Origin: Paraburkholderia hayleyella
GTDB lineage: Bacteria > Pseudomonadota > Gammaproteobacteria > Burkholderiales > Burkholderiaceae
Reading direction: 5' to 3'
Assembly (NCBI RefSeq): GCF_009455685.1
Contig: NZ_QPES01000001.1
Location: 1,984,001-2,048,000, forward strand
Length of the DNA: 64,000 bases
Positions 1 to 8,717 of this stretch are shown one piece after another (the first letter of the stretch is position 1; every line of letters begins with the position of its first letter). A program made the position numbers and the translations under genes. The notes beneath the pieces were generated by a model. The model saw only the letters and a program-made list of their open reading frames with translations. It did no database searches and was not told where the DNA came from.

Positions 1-33
1 TTGTGCCCCTGTCAGCGGAAAAATGCGCGCATA

Positions 34-66
34 AAAAAAGCCCGTTGAAAAATCAACGGGCTTTTT
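34..66 (-). terminator. Bidirectional rho-independent terminator
   Basis: An inverted repeat (GCCCGTTG and CAACGGGC) is flanked by an A-run on the left and a T-run on the right, so it can terminate in both directions. It lies just downstream of the minus-strand tRNA-Asp gene and probably ends the tRNA transcript. Confidence 0.8.
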
Positions 67-70
67 AATC

Positions 71-147
71 TGGCGGAGTGGACGGGACTCGAACCCGCGA
101 CCCCCGGCGTGACAGGCCGGTATTCTAACCGACTGAACTACCACTCC
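71..147 (-). tRNA. tRNA-Asp (GTC)
   Basis: On the minus strand the 77-nt sequence folds as a cloverleaf with acceptor arms GGAGTGG and CCACTCC, discriminator G and an encoded CCA. The T-arm GGTTCGAGTCC is present, and the anticodon loop CTGTCAC gives anticodon GTC. It sits next to tRNA-Val on the same strand, probably in one transcript. Confidence 0.95.
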
Positions 148-166
148 TAATACGTGCTTGATGCGT

Positions 167-207
167 ATATCACATGTAATGCATGTATTGCATGGGGCAT
201 GTGATAT
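167..207. repeat. Inverted repeat between two tRNA genes
   Basis: ATATCACATG (167-176) is perfectly complementary to CATGTGATAT (198-207), with a 21-nt AT-rich loop. There is no T-run, so this is not a standard terminator. It may be a processing hairpin in the tRNA-Val/tRNA-Asp precursor. Confidence 0.55.
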
Positions 208-225
208 GACATGCGAATCTGGAAC

Positions 226-301
226 TGGTGGGTGCTGAGAGGCTCGAACTCCCGACCTACGCCTTGTAAGGGCGCCGCTCTACCAACTGAGCTAAGCACC
301 C
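226..301 (-). tRNA. tRNA-Val (TAC)
   Basis: The 76-nt minus-strand cloverleaf has acceptor arms GGGTGCT and AGCACCC, discriminator A and an encoded CCA. The anticodon loop CTTACAA gives anticodon TAC (valine). It lies upstream of tRNA-Asp in the same orientation. Confidence 0.95.
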
Positions 302-387
302 GCTCCTAAACTCGACTTTTTACTGACTTTTACTACTTGATCCTGCCAGTACTGCGCTGCTGCTGGCTTCCACAACCAGCAAGTCCG

Positions 388-660
388 CTAGTTTAGCGCA
401 TCTTTTAGTGCTTTGCCAGGCCTAAATTTAGGCACTGCCGCTGCACGGATTTTGATTTCTGCTCCGGTGCGTGGATTACGTCCTGTTCGGGCCACTCGCG
501 TGCTAACAGCGAATGTGCCAAAGCCGACCAGCGTCACCGAGCCGCCTTTTTTCAACGTGGTTTTTACACCGCCAATTATCGCCTCAAGCGCACGCCCTGC
601 TGCAGCTTTTGAAATTTCAGCGCGCTGTGCGATGTGATCAATCATTTCTGTTTTATTCAT
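388..660 (-). CDS. hupB: DNA-binding protein HU-beta
   Basis: This 90-residue histone-like protein binds and bends DNA as a nucleoid dimer. The start MNKTEMIDHIA matches the normal HU N-terminus, so 660 is preferred over a further-upstream in-frame start at 696. A purine-rich GGGGG stretch precedes the ATG. The family signature GFGTFAVSTRVARTGRNP is present, followed by the beta-arm residues RNPRTG and a basic C-terminus. The gene follows lon on the same strand, the common proteobacterial order lon-hup. The length equals the family norm (about 90). Confidence 0.95.
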   Translation of the reverse strand: MNKTEMIDHIAQRAEISKAAAGRALEAIIGGVKTTLKKGGSVTLVGFGTFAVSTRVARTGRNPRTGAEIKIRAAAVPKFRPGKALKDALN

Positions 661-828
661 TCGAGCCCCCAAGAATGTCGATGAACGGAACAACAATGAA
701 CTGGTCTGCGCATTTTAAAAATCGTCGATAGCGGTGCGTTGGACCAGCAAGGCAAAGCGGGTAAATTAGACGTGGCCGGAATCTGGCTGTCAACCGGAGA
801 TGACCTAATTCGGCGAAACGATCAGAAC

Positions 829-863
829 TAAAAAAACCCGCAGTTCATTTGAACCGCGGGTTT
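829..863 (-). terminator. Terminator downstream of lon
   Basis: A hairpin with arms CCCGCaGTTC and GAACcGCGGG and an ATTT loop is followed on the minus strand by a T-run (the A-run at about 829-836). It lies about 60 bp past the lon stop codon, so hupB probably has its own promoter between here and 660. Confidence 0.75.
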
Positions 864-924
864 AGTCAGGCATACAACCCCAATCAATACTTCAAAGCCT
901 GTATGCCTGTGGATGCCTAAAGCA

Positions 925-3348
925 TTAATGCTTGACGACCTCGGTGGCCGCTGCGTCTTTGACCGGCTCGACCACCGCCGCCTCTACGGCCTTAGGTTCT
1001 TCATCGGGTAACGGCTCAGGCATGCGTTCGAGCGCGAGTTCCAGTACCTTGTCGATCCAGCGGACCGGAACGATTTCGATCGAGTTCTTCACGTTATCCG
1101 GAATTTCGGTCAAATCCTTGACGTTCTCTTCCGGAATCAGCACGAGCTTGATGCCGCCACGATGTGCCGCCAGCAGTTTTTCCTTCAGGCCGCCGATGGG
1201 CAACACTTCGCCGCGCAACGTGATTTCACCCGTCATCGCCACGTTGGCGCGCACGGGAATACCCGTCAGAACCGAAACCAGCGCTGTCGTCATCGCAATC
1301 CCGGCAGAAGGACCGTCTTTTGGCGTTGCCCCTTCTGGCACGTGAATGTGAATGTCCTTCTTCTCAAACGCTTCGTCCTTGACACCGACCCGGCGCGAAC
1401 GTGAACGCACGACCGAGCGAGCGGCTTCAACCGATTCTTTCATCACGTCGCCCAGCGAACCGGTACGAATCACATTACCCTTGCCCGGCATCACGGCGGC
1501 TTCGATGGTCAGCAAATCGCCACCCACTTCTGTCCACGCCAGGCCCGTTACCTGCCCCACCTGGTTTTCTTTTGCGGCAAGACCAAAGTCGTACTTACGT
1601 ACGCCGAGGAAGGTATCCAGACTGCTGCCATCGACCTTGACCGCACCTTCCGCCTTCTTCAGCAACAGCATCTTCACGACCTTGCGGCAGATTTTCGACA
1701 TTTCACGCTCAAGCGAACGAACACCGGCTTCGCGCGTGTAGTACCGAATAATGTCGCGGATCGCTTCTTCCGTCACTTCGATCTCACCCGCCTTGAGACC
1801 GTTGTTCTTTTTTTGCTTGGGCAGCAGGTAGCGTTGCGCGATGCTGACTTTTTCATCTTCGGTATAGCCCGACAGACGAATGACTTCCATCCGGTCAAGC
1901 AACGGCGGCGGAATGTTCAGCGAATTCGACGTAGCCACGAACATCACATCCGACAAATCAAAATCGACTTCGACGTAGTGATCGGCAAACGTATGGTTTT
2001 GCTCGGGATCAAGCACTTCGAGCAGGGCCGACGAAGGATCACCACGGAAATCCATGCCCATTTTGTCGACTTCATCGAGCAGGAACAGCGGATTGCGCAC
2101 ACCGACTTTTGTCAGGCTTTGCAAAATCTTGCCCGGCATGGAACCGATATACGTGCGCCGATGGCCACGAATTTCAGCTTCGTCACGCACGCCGCCCAAC
2201 GCCATCCGCACGAACTTGCGATTGGTGGCACGGGCGATCGACTGCCCCAGCGACGTCTTGCCCACGCCAGGAGGCCCAACGAGACAGAGAATAGGCGCTT
2301 TTACCTTGTCGACCCGCTGCTGAACCGCGAGGTATTCAAGAATGCGCTCTTTCACTTTTTCGAGGCCAAAGTGATCTTCGTCCAGCACACGCTCGGCATT
2401 GGGCAAGTCATTGTTGACCTTGCTCTTCTTGCGCCACGGCAAGCCAATCAGCGTGTCGATATAGTTGCGTACCACGGTCGCTTCGGCCGACATCGGTGAC
2501 ATCAGCTTGAGCTTTTTCAGCTCGGAATCGGCCTTTTTCTTCGCATCCTTAGGCATGCGGGCCGCGGTGATGCGTTTTTCGAGCTCCTCGAGATCCGCCC
2601 CTTCCTCGCCTTCGCCCAGCTCTTTTTGAATGGCCTTGACTTGTTCGTTCAGGTAGTACTCACGCTGACTCTTTTCCATCTGGCGTTTGACACGCCCACG
2701 GATGCGTTTTTCGACCTGGAGAATATCAATCTCGGCTTCGAGGCGGGCGAGCAGATGCTCCAGCCGTTCGACAACGGGAAGCATCTCGAGGATGTGCTGT
2801 TTCTGGTCAATCTTGAGTGGCAGATGCGCGGCGATCGTATCGGCAAGACGCCCTGCTTCGTCGATACCGGAGAGCGAAGTCAGAATTTCTGGTGGGATTT
2901 TCTTGTTCAGCTTCACGTATTGATCGAACTGCGACACGATTGCGCGACGCAGCGCTTCGGTTTCAGCGCTGTCTGCGTGATCGGGTTCGAGCGGCATCAC
3001 ATCGCAGGAAAACTGCGTTTCCTGTTCTTCGATGGACAGCGTTCTGGCGCGCTGAAGACCTTCAACGAGCACCTTCACGGTGCCATCGGGGAGCTTCAGC
3101 ATTTGCAGGATGTTGGCGATACATCCTACTTCATACATGTCCTTTTCAGTCGGCTCATCTTTCGCCGCGGTTTTTTGTGCGACAAGCATGATGTGCTTGC
3201 CGCCTTCCATGGCCGCTTCGAGTGCCTTGATCGACTTCGGTCGCCCAACAAACAGCGGAATCACCATATGCGGGAACACCACGACATCCCGCAACGGGAG
3301 CAGCGGAAGCGTGATTTGTTCCGGAGGAAGGAGTTGGGTTCCTGACAT
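925..3348 (-). CDS. lon: ATP-dependent protease La (Lon)
   Basis: Lon is a cytoplasmic AAA+ serine protease that degrades misfolded and regulatory proteins. The 807 residues show the N-terminal substrate-binding domain (about 14-210), a coiled-coil linker, Walker A GPPGVGKT (358-365), and the C-terminal protease domain with the catalytic serine in KDGPSAG (Ser681). The conserved Lys should lie near 724 in the GGLKEKLLAA segment. The C-terminus carries an acidic, alanine-rich tail beyond the usual end, which accounts for the slightly greater length than E. coli Lon (784). The start is supported by GGGGAAA upstream of the ATG. A heat-shock-type promoter lies just upstream and terminators bound both sides. 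Confidence 0.98.
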   Translation of the reverse strand: MSGTQLLPPEQITLPLLPLRDVVVFPHMVIPLFVGRPKSIKALEAAMEGGKHIMLVAQKTAAKDEPTEKDMYEVGCIANILQMLKLPDGTVKVLVEGLQRARTLSIEEQETQFSCDVMPLEPDHADSAETEALRRAIVSQFDQYVKLNKKIPPEILTSLSGIDEAGRLADTIAAHLPLKIDQKQHILEMLPVVERLEHLLARLEAEIDILQVEKRIRGRVKRQMEKSQREYYLNEQVKAIQKELGEGEEGADLEELEKRITAARMPKDAKKKADSELKKLKLMSPMSAEATVVRNYIDTLIGLPWRKKSKVNNDLPNAERVLDEDHFGLEKVKERILEYLAVQQRVDKVKAPILCLVGPPGVGKTSLGQSIARATNRKFVRMALGGVRDEAEIRGHRRTYIGSMPGKILQSLTKVGVRNPLFLLDEVDKMGMDFRGDPSSALLEVLDPEQNHTFADHYVEVDFDLSDVMFVATSNSLNIPPPLLDRMEVIRLSGYTEDEKVSIAQRYLLPKQKKNNGLKAGEIEVTEEAIRDIIRYYTREAGVRSLEREMSKICRKVVKMLLLKKAEGAVKVDGSSLDTFLGVRKYDFGLAAKENQVGQVTGLAWTEVGGDLLTIEAAVMPGKGNVIRTGSLGDVMKESVEAARSVVRSRSRRVGVKDEAFEKKDIHIHVPEGATPKDGPSAGIAMTTALVSVLTGIPVRANVAMTGEITLRGEVLPIGGLKEKLLAAHRGGIKLVLIPEENVKDLTEIPDNVKNSIEIVPVRWIDKVLELALERMPEPLPDEEPKAVEAAVVEPVKDAAATEVVKH

Positions 3349-3381
3349 TTCATTTCCCCGTGAGTGGAATCAGTTCGTTCA

Positions 3382-3410
3382 TAAATGAGGCCAGCGGGAC
3401 AAATTGCAAG
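3382..3410 (-). promoter_or_regulatory. Putative sigma-32 heat-shock promoter of lon
   Basis: Reading the minus strand, CTTGCAA (3410-3404) and CCTCATTTA (3390-3382) are separated by 13 bp. They resemble the RpoH consensus CTTGAAA and CCCCATNTA, each with one mismatch. The site lies about 34 bp before the lon start codon, as expected for a heat-shock protease gene. Confidence 0.6.
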
Positions 3411-3474
3411 CCTGTGCGTGTGGGAAAAGTGCAGTGACCCCGAAAAGAATCCGCCCTGATTAACAAGATAAACG

Positions 3475-3508
3475 AAAAAGCCGTTCACGTCGCCATGAAC
3501 GGCTTTTT
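3475..3508 (-). terminator. Terminator downstream of clpX
   Basis: A perfect GCCGTTCA / TGAACGGC stem has an A-run on one side and a T-run on the other. It lies about 19 bp past the clpX stop and before the lon promoter, separating the clpP-clpX transcript from lon. Confidence 0.85.
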
Positions 3509-3526
3509 GTGAAGCTGGAAAGCCGG

Positions 3527-4798
3527 CTAATTTGACCCTGCCACCTTCGGTGCATCTTCGTAAATCAGAAGTGGCTTGCCATCGTTATCAATGACATTGT
3601 CATCGATGATGATCTTACTAACACCTTTCATTGCGGGTAACTCGTACATCACATCCAGCAGCGCCTGCTCAAGAATGGAGCGCAATCCACGCGCGCCGGT
3701 CTTGCGCCGGATCGCCTTGCGGGCGACAGCCTGAAGCGCAGCCGGACGGATCTCCAGCTCAACGTGCTCCATGGCGAAGAGTTTGTGATATTGCTTGACC
3801 AGCGCATTCTTGGGTTCGACCAGAATGGTCATCAGCGCAGCTTCATCCAGCTTGCCCAACGTGGCGACAACAGGCAAACGCCCAATCAGTTCCGGAATCA
3901 GGCCAAACTTGATCAAATCTTCGGGCTCTACTTCACGCAACACTTCGCCCGCGTCCCGATCCTGCTTGCTTTTTACGCTGGCCCCAAAACCGATACCGGT
4001 TTTTTCCGTACGGTCGACAATCACTTTTTCCAGACCATCGAAGGCGCCACCACAAATGAACAGAATATTGGTGGTATCAACCTGGATGAAATCCTGATTG
4101 GGATGCTTGCGCCCCCCTTGTGGCGGCACGGACGCCATCGTACCTTCAACCAGTTTCAGGAGAGCCTGCTGAACGCCTTCACCCGACACGTCACGGGTGA
4201 TCGACGGGTTGTCCGATTTGCGGCTGATCTTGTCGATTTCATCGATGTAAACAATGCCGCGCTGAGCCTTGTCAACTTCGTAATTACAGTTTTGCAGCAA
4301 TTTCTGAATGATGTTTTCGACGTCTTCGCCCACGTAACCCGCTTCAGTCAGCGTCGTGGCATCCGCGATCACGAACGGCACGTTCAACAAACGCGCCAGT
4401 GTCTGGGCGAGCAATGTTTTGCCTGAGCCAGTTGGGCCAATGAGCAGGATATTGCTCTTGGAGAGCTCAATTTCGTCTTTTTTGTCGAGATGTTTGAGGC
4501 GCTTGTAGTGGTTGTATACAGCAACGGCAAGAATTTTTTTCGCCCGTTCCTGGCCAATCACATACTGGTCGAGTATCTCGCGGATTTCTTGTGGGCTTGG
4601 CAGATCCGACTTTGACAAGCCTAATTCGATACCGGCCCCTGCCACTTCATCACGAATAATTTCATTGCATAAATCAATGCATTCATCGCAGATGAATACC
4701 GATGGACCTGCAATAAGCTTTTTGACTTCGTGCTGGCTCTTGCCGCAAAACGAGCAGTAGAGCAGCTTTTCGCTGTTGGAACCTTTTTTGTCCGCCAT
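3527..4798 (-). CDS. clpX: ATP-dependent Clp protease ATP-binding subunit ClpX
   Basis: ClpX is a hexameric AAA+ unfoldase that feeds tagged proteins into ClpP. The chosen start MADKKGSNSEKL gives 423 residues, matching the E. coli length. A start at 4846 would add an unrelated leader. The N-terminal zinc-binding domain has Cys15, Cys18, Cys37 and Cys40. Walker A GPTGSGKT lies at 121-128, followed by the Walker B sequence IVYIDEIDKI. The pore loop GYVGEDVE is also visible. It lies downstream of clpP on the same strand. Confidence 0.98.
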   Translation of the reverse strand: MADKKGSNSEKLLYCSFCGKSQHEVKKLIAGPSVFICDECIDLCNEIIRDEVAGAGIELGLSKSDLPSPQEIREILDQYVIGQERAKKILAVAVYNHYKRLKHLDKKDEIELSKSNILLIGPTGSGKTLLAQTLARLLNVPFVIADATTLTEAGYVGEDVENIIQKLLQNCNYEVDKAQRGIVYIDEIDKISRKSDNPSITRDVSGEGVQQALLKLVEGTMASVPPQGGRKHPNQDFIQVDTTNILFICGGAFDGLEKVIVDRTEKTGIGFGASVKSKQDRDAGEVLREVEPEDLIKFGLIPELIGRLPVVATLGKLDEAALMTILVEPKNALVKQYHKLFAMEHVELEIRPAALQAVARKAIRRKTGARGLRSILEQALLDVMYELPAMKGVSKIIIDDNVIDNDGKPLLIYEDAPKVAGSN

Positions 4799-4983
4799 GG
4801 ATGTAGAGCCTCTGGACACAGGGATGACATGATACGCCGTTTGCACGGCCCTGTTTCACGATGGAGTCAGGAATGCAAAGCTGGAACGGCGTTTGCCGCA
4901 GGCGCTCAGGACGGGAGTGGTTGCTTCATTTTCACTGCGTTGCCCCGGCCCCAGACACTCCGCCAAGGCCGGCCGGCAAGCAG

Positions 4984-5637
4984 TTACGGGCGCTTGTGCA
5001 ACACTTGATCAACAAGTCCGTATGTCTGGGCATCTTCCCCAGACATGAAATTGTCACGATCCGTATCGCGCGCAATACGCTCAACAGGTTGCCCCGTATG
5101 GTGGGACAGCATCTGGTTCAACCGCTCTTTCAAATACAGGATTTCACGCGCCTGGATTTCAATATCAGAGGCCTGGCCACGTGCGCCACCGAGCGGCTGA
5201 TGGATCATGATGCGCGCGTTGGGTAGCGTAAACCGCTTGCCCTTCGCACCGGCGGCCAGAAGAAACGCGCCCATGCTTGCCGCAAGGCCCATGCAAAGCG
5301 TGGAGACGTCCGGCTTGATGAATTGCATCGTATCGTAAATGGCCATGCCAGCCGACACCGAACCACCCGGGCTGTTGATGTAAAGGCTAATGTCCTTGTC
5401 AGGATTTTCGCTTTCAAGAAACAGCAATTGCGCAACAACAAGATTGGCCGTCTGGTCATTGACTTCGCCGACCAGAAACACGAGCCGTTCCTTGAGCAGA
5501 CGTGAGTAAATGTCGTATGAACGCTCACCGCGACCGCTCGTTTCCACCACGATCGGCACCAGTCCGAGCGCCTGTGCTTCGAGATCCCGCGAGGCATGGG
5601 ATGTCAAAGTATCCAGTGTTTGAGCGCGAAAGGTCAT
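4984..5637 (-). CDS. clpP: ATP-dependent Clp protease proteolytic subunit
   Basis: ClpP forms a tetradecameric serine protease chamber capped by ClpX. With the start MTFRAQTLDTL the protein has 217 residues, typical for the family; AAGGA lies just upstream. An upstream in-frame ATG at 5694 would add 19 atypical residues. Catalytic Ser121 sits in GLAASMGA and His146 in MIHQPLGG. The glycine-rich strand INSPGGSVSAG is intact. The gene lies between tig and clpX, the conserved tig-clpP-clpX order. The 185 bp between clpP and clpX may hold a second promoter, but none is clear. Confidence 0.97.
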   Translation of the reverse strand: MTFRAQTLDTLTSHASRDLEAQALGLVPIVVETSGRGERSYDIYSRLLKERLVFLVGEVNDQTANLVVAQLLFLESENPDKDISLYINSPGGSVSAGMAIYDTMQFIKPDVSTLCMGLAASMGAFLLAAGAKGKRFTLPNARIMIHQPLGGARGQASDIEIQAREILYLKERLNQMLSHHTGQPVERIARDTDRDNFMSGEDAQTYGLVDQVLHKRP

Positions 5638-5726
5638 GCAATGAATCCTTGTCAGGAAATAACCGGAACAGAAAAACCACGCCCGGGCTGCCATTGAACG
5701 GCTAACCCGGACGTTATTTTGCTGGC

Positions 5727-7082
5727 TTATGCCTGCTGTTGCTGCGCCGTTGCGCTTGCAAGTTCTTCGAAGGTAACTTCCTTGTCCGTCACGCGAGCTT
5801 TGCTGAGCACGAAATCGACAACGTTAGCCTCAACGACGTAGGCTTCCATTTCAGCCAGGCGCTGCTGGTCGGAATAATACCAGCGGACCACTTCTTTCGG
5901 ATCTTCGTAGCTTTTGGCAAATTCATCTACTTCAGCACGAATCTGCTCTGGCCTCGCCTGCAGATTATTGGCCTTGACCAGCTCTGCCAGCACAAGACCC
6001 AGCTTCACGCGGCGCTCGGCTTGTTCCTTGAACATCTCGGCGGGGATCGGCGCATCGGCTGCATTAGGTACGCCGCGCTGCGTCAAATCCTGACGCGTCA
6101 TCTCGACCAGGCGCTGCTGGTCCTGCTCCACCAGAGACTTCGGCACGTCAAGTTCGGCGATCTTCAACAGGGCATCCATCACCTGATTCTTGGCCAGAAC
6201 CTGCGTCCGGCGGCGCGCTTCGCGTTCAAGATTATCCTTGATTTCAGCGCGCATTTTGCTCAGGTCACCATCCGCCACGCCGAGCGATTTGGCGAAATCA
6301 GCGTCGATTTCAGGCAAATGCGGCCATTCGATTTTTTTCATCGTGACGGTAAACTGGGCCGTTTTACCAGCCACGTCTTTACCGTGATAATCGTCAGGGA
6401 ACTTCAGGTCAAATTCCCGAACCTCGCCAACCTTCAAACCGTTCGCGGCAGTTTCGAACTCGGGAAGCATCCGGCCTTCACCCAGCACGAAAGCGAAGTC
6501 TTCAGCGGTACCGCCCTGGAAAACTTCGCCGTCGATCTTGCCGACGAAATCGAGTGTGACGCGGTCACCTTCTTTTGCTGCGGTATCAGCACCGCCATCG
6601 CCATGTTGGCCCGCTTCGCCGCGCGTATGAAAATGAACACGCTGCTTGCGCAGGATCTCCAGTGTGCGGTCGATTTCAGCTTCACTAATGGTTGTCTGGG
6701 TGCGCTCGATTTCAGCGGTGGCGATATCGCCCAGCTTGACTTCGGGGTAAACCTCAAAAGTGGCATCGAAAGCGTAATCGCTTCCGGCGGCGTCTTCTTT
6801 TGGGCTAAAGCTTGGCTGACCCGCGACGCGCAGGCTTTCCGCGCGGCTGATATCAAAAAACTGCTTGCCGACCTTGTCGCTTAGCACTTCCGCCTCAACC
6901 TGCCCCGAATACTGCTGGGTCACCATCTTGAGTGGAACCTTACCCGGACGAAAGCCGGGCATGCGCACATTTTTCGCCAGTTGACGAATGCGTGAATCGA
7001 TTTCCTTTTGCACAACATCCTTGGGCAAGGAAATCGTTACGCGGCGCTCCAGCTTGCCAAGATTTTCAACAACGTTAGACAT
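5727..7082 (-). CDS. tig: Trigger factor, ribosome-associated chaperone
   Basis: Trigger factor binds at the ribosomal exit tunnel and shields nascent chains. The 451-residue protein has the N-terminal ribosome-binding signature in GFRPGKVP (about residues 44-51). The PPIase (FKBP-like) domain is seen in GDRVTLDFVGKIDGEVFQGG, and a long helical C-terminal domain follows. An insertion GEAGQHGDGGADTAAKEG before the PPIase domain makes it slightly longer than E. coli Tig (432). The 89-bp gap to clpP fits a shared or adjacent promoter. Confidence 0.97.
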   Translation of the reverse strand: MSNVVENLGKLERRVTISLPKDVVQKEIDSRIRQLAKNVRMPGFRPGKVPLKMVTQQYSGQVEAEVLSDKVGKQFFDISRAESLRVAGQPSFSPKEDAAGSDYAFDATFEVYPEVKLGDIATAEIERTQTTISEAEIDRTLEILRKQRVHFHTRGEAGQHGDGGADTAAKEGDRVTLDFVGKIDGEVFQGGTAEDFAFVLGEGRMLPEFETAANGLKVGEVREFDLKFPDDYHGKDVAGKTAQFTVTMKKIEWPHLPEIDADFAKSLGVADGDLSKMRAEIKDNLEREARRRTQVLAKNQVMDALLKIAELDVPKSLVEQDQQRLVEMTRQDLTQRGVPNAADAPIPAEMFKEQAERRVKLGLVLAELVKANNLQARPEQIRAEVDEFAKSYEDPKEVVRWYYSDQQRLAEMEAYVVEANVVDFVLSKARVTDKEVTFEELASATAQQQQA

Positions 7083-7512
7083 GGCTTCAATCGTCCTAAA
7101 ATTATTCGAGCGAATCAGTTATTTTTCCCCGTGCATCGATGCCGCTTCACATTTGCTGCGCGCCTCTCGCCACATCTCGCCACAAGTTTTCTGGGCCTGC
7201 AAGCAACACGGTTGGGGCATAAAGAGCCCAATATATTAGCAAATTATTTGCAGCCTCAGCCCTGATTCGGTTTTTTTATCTTTCTTGTCCAGCACAGCCT
7301 CGCTGTATGGAACGGGCACTGACGCACCGTGCCGGGGCCGCCAGGCGCTCGCCCAGGCAATTCTAGCGGCTAATTCTGGCTATGCGGTGTGACATATTTC
7401 ACCCCCTGATCAGACTGCTAAGCTGGGCGCTCTCTCAGCAGGCTCACATCATCATCACCATTCTCCTCATTCTCCTATTACGCCCTCCCGTTCCCAGTTT
7501 CCCGGAAATCTT
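7083..7512. other. Divergent intergenic region, tig / glycerate kinase
   Basis: About 430 bp separate the divergent tig and glycerate kinase genes. It must hold both promoters. An AT-rich patch at about 7215-7285 could hold the tig promoter, but no convincing paired hexamers were found. No coding sequence is supported here. Confidence 0.4.
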
Positions 7513-8664
7513 ATGCCGAACACGTCGCACGTCCCCATCATCGTTATTGCCCCCGATTCATTCAAAGGATCACTGAGTGCAGAACAGGCAGCCAATGCCA
7601 TCGCCACGGGCATTCGACGGGCGCGTGCCGATGCTGTGATCCGCATCTGCCCCATGGCAGATGGGGGAGAAGGCACACTGGACGCCCTGCTCGCCCAAGG
7701 AGGCGAGCGTCAGAACCTGAGCGTCCGGGGCGCAGCCGGTTCGACGCGTGACGCCGCAGCTGGCCTGCTTGCAAGCGGCCATGGCGTCATCGAAACCGCG
7801 GAAATCGTCGGCATAACGGATCCCATTGGCATGAGCGTGCCTGTCGAGGTTCGCAGTACAACAGGAATGGGCGACGCCATCCGGACGATGCTTGATGCGG
7901 GCGTGAGGCAATTTTTTATCGCGCTCGGCGGCAGTAGCACCAATGACGGTGGAGCGGGTCTGCTAGCCGGTCTCGGCGTGCGCTTCCTTGATGAAAATGG
8001 CAAAGCGCTTGAGCCCACGCCACAACAATTGGCGCAACTGGCACGCGTCGATATCTCGCAGTTGGACCCTCGGCTGGCTGAGGCTTCCTTTGTCGCCATG
8101 TCGGATGTTGATAATCCGCTGACCGGCGAACATGGCGCCACACTTGTGTTTGGAGCGCAAAAAGGTGTGCGTCCAGAGCAGGCAAGCGCGCTGGATACCA
8201 CGCTTGCCCGCTATGCCGGCTTGCTCGAAACCGCGCTCAACCGTAGCGCTCGCAACTTGCCAGGCGCGGGTGCCGCAGGCGGGCTAGGGTTTGCGCTACA
8301 TCTGCTGGGCGCGCAGTTTGAATCCGGCGCTGAAGTCGTCGCCCGGCAAACCGGGCTGGACGCAGCACTTGACGGCGCCAGTTGGCTCATCACGGGCGAA
8401 GGCCGTTCAGACCGGCAAACCTTGCATGGCAAAGCGCCGTTCGTCGCCAGCCAGCATGCGCGGGCGGCGGGCGTGCCCACCACCCTGCTCTCTGGTGCCG
8501 TTGATGCTGCTGCGCTCCCATACCTGGCCCCGTACTTTATGGGGTGCTTTTCCCCCGCACCTGGGCCTCTGTCGCTCGACACCGCACTCCGTGAAGCGGG
8601 CGCCCTGCTAGCCAATGAAGCCGAACAGCTCACTCGCCTGAAATATGGTGACAAGCCCGTCTGA
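7513..8664 (+). CDS. Glycerate kinase (GarK/GlxK family)
   Basis: Family members phosphorylate D-glycerate, linking glyoxylate and glucarate breakdown to glycolysis. The 383-residue protein begins with the family motif VIAPDSFKGSLSA. It contains CPMADGGEGTLDAL, the ALGGSSTNDGGAG nucleotide-binding segment, SDVDNPLTGEHGA, and ITGEGRSDRQTLHGKAP near the C-terminus. All are characteristic of glycerate kinase type 1 (glycerate 2-kinase). It stands alone between divergent tig and convergent 8718-9557, so the context does not tell which catabolic pathway it serves. Confidence 0.93.
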   Translation: MPNTSHVPIIVIAPDSFKGSLSAEQAANAIATGIRRARADAVIRICPMADGGEGTLDALLAQGGERQNLSVRGAAGSTRDAAAGLLASGHGVIETAEIVGITDPIGMSVPVEVRSTTGMGDAIRTMLDAGVRQFFIALGGSSTNDGGAGLLAGLGVRFLDENGKALEPTPQQLAQLARVDISQLDPRLAEASFVAMSDVDNPLTGEHGATLVFGAQKGVRPEQASALDTTLARYAGLLETALNRSARNLPGAGAAGGLGFALHLLGAQFESGAEVVARQTGLDAALDGASWLITGEGRSDRQTLHGKAPFVASQHARAAGVPTTLLSGAVDAAALPYLAPYFMGCFSPAPGPLSLDTALREAGALLANEAEQLTRLKYGDKPV

Positions 8665-8717
8665 ACTTCGCGTGCAGCAATAAGCCGGTCCGGCTCGAAC
8701 CGTCTCGGCCTCAACGC

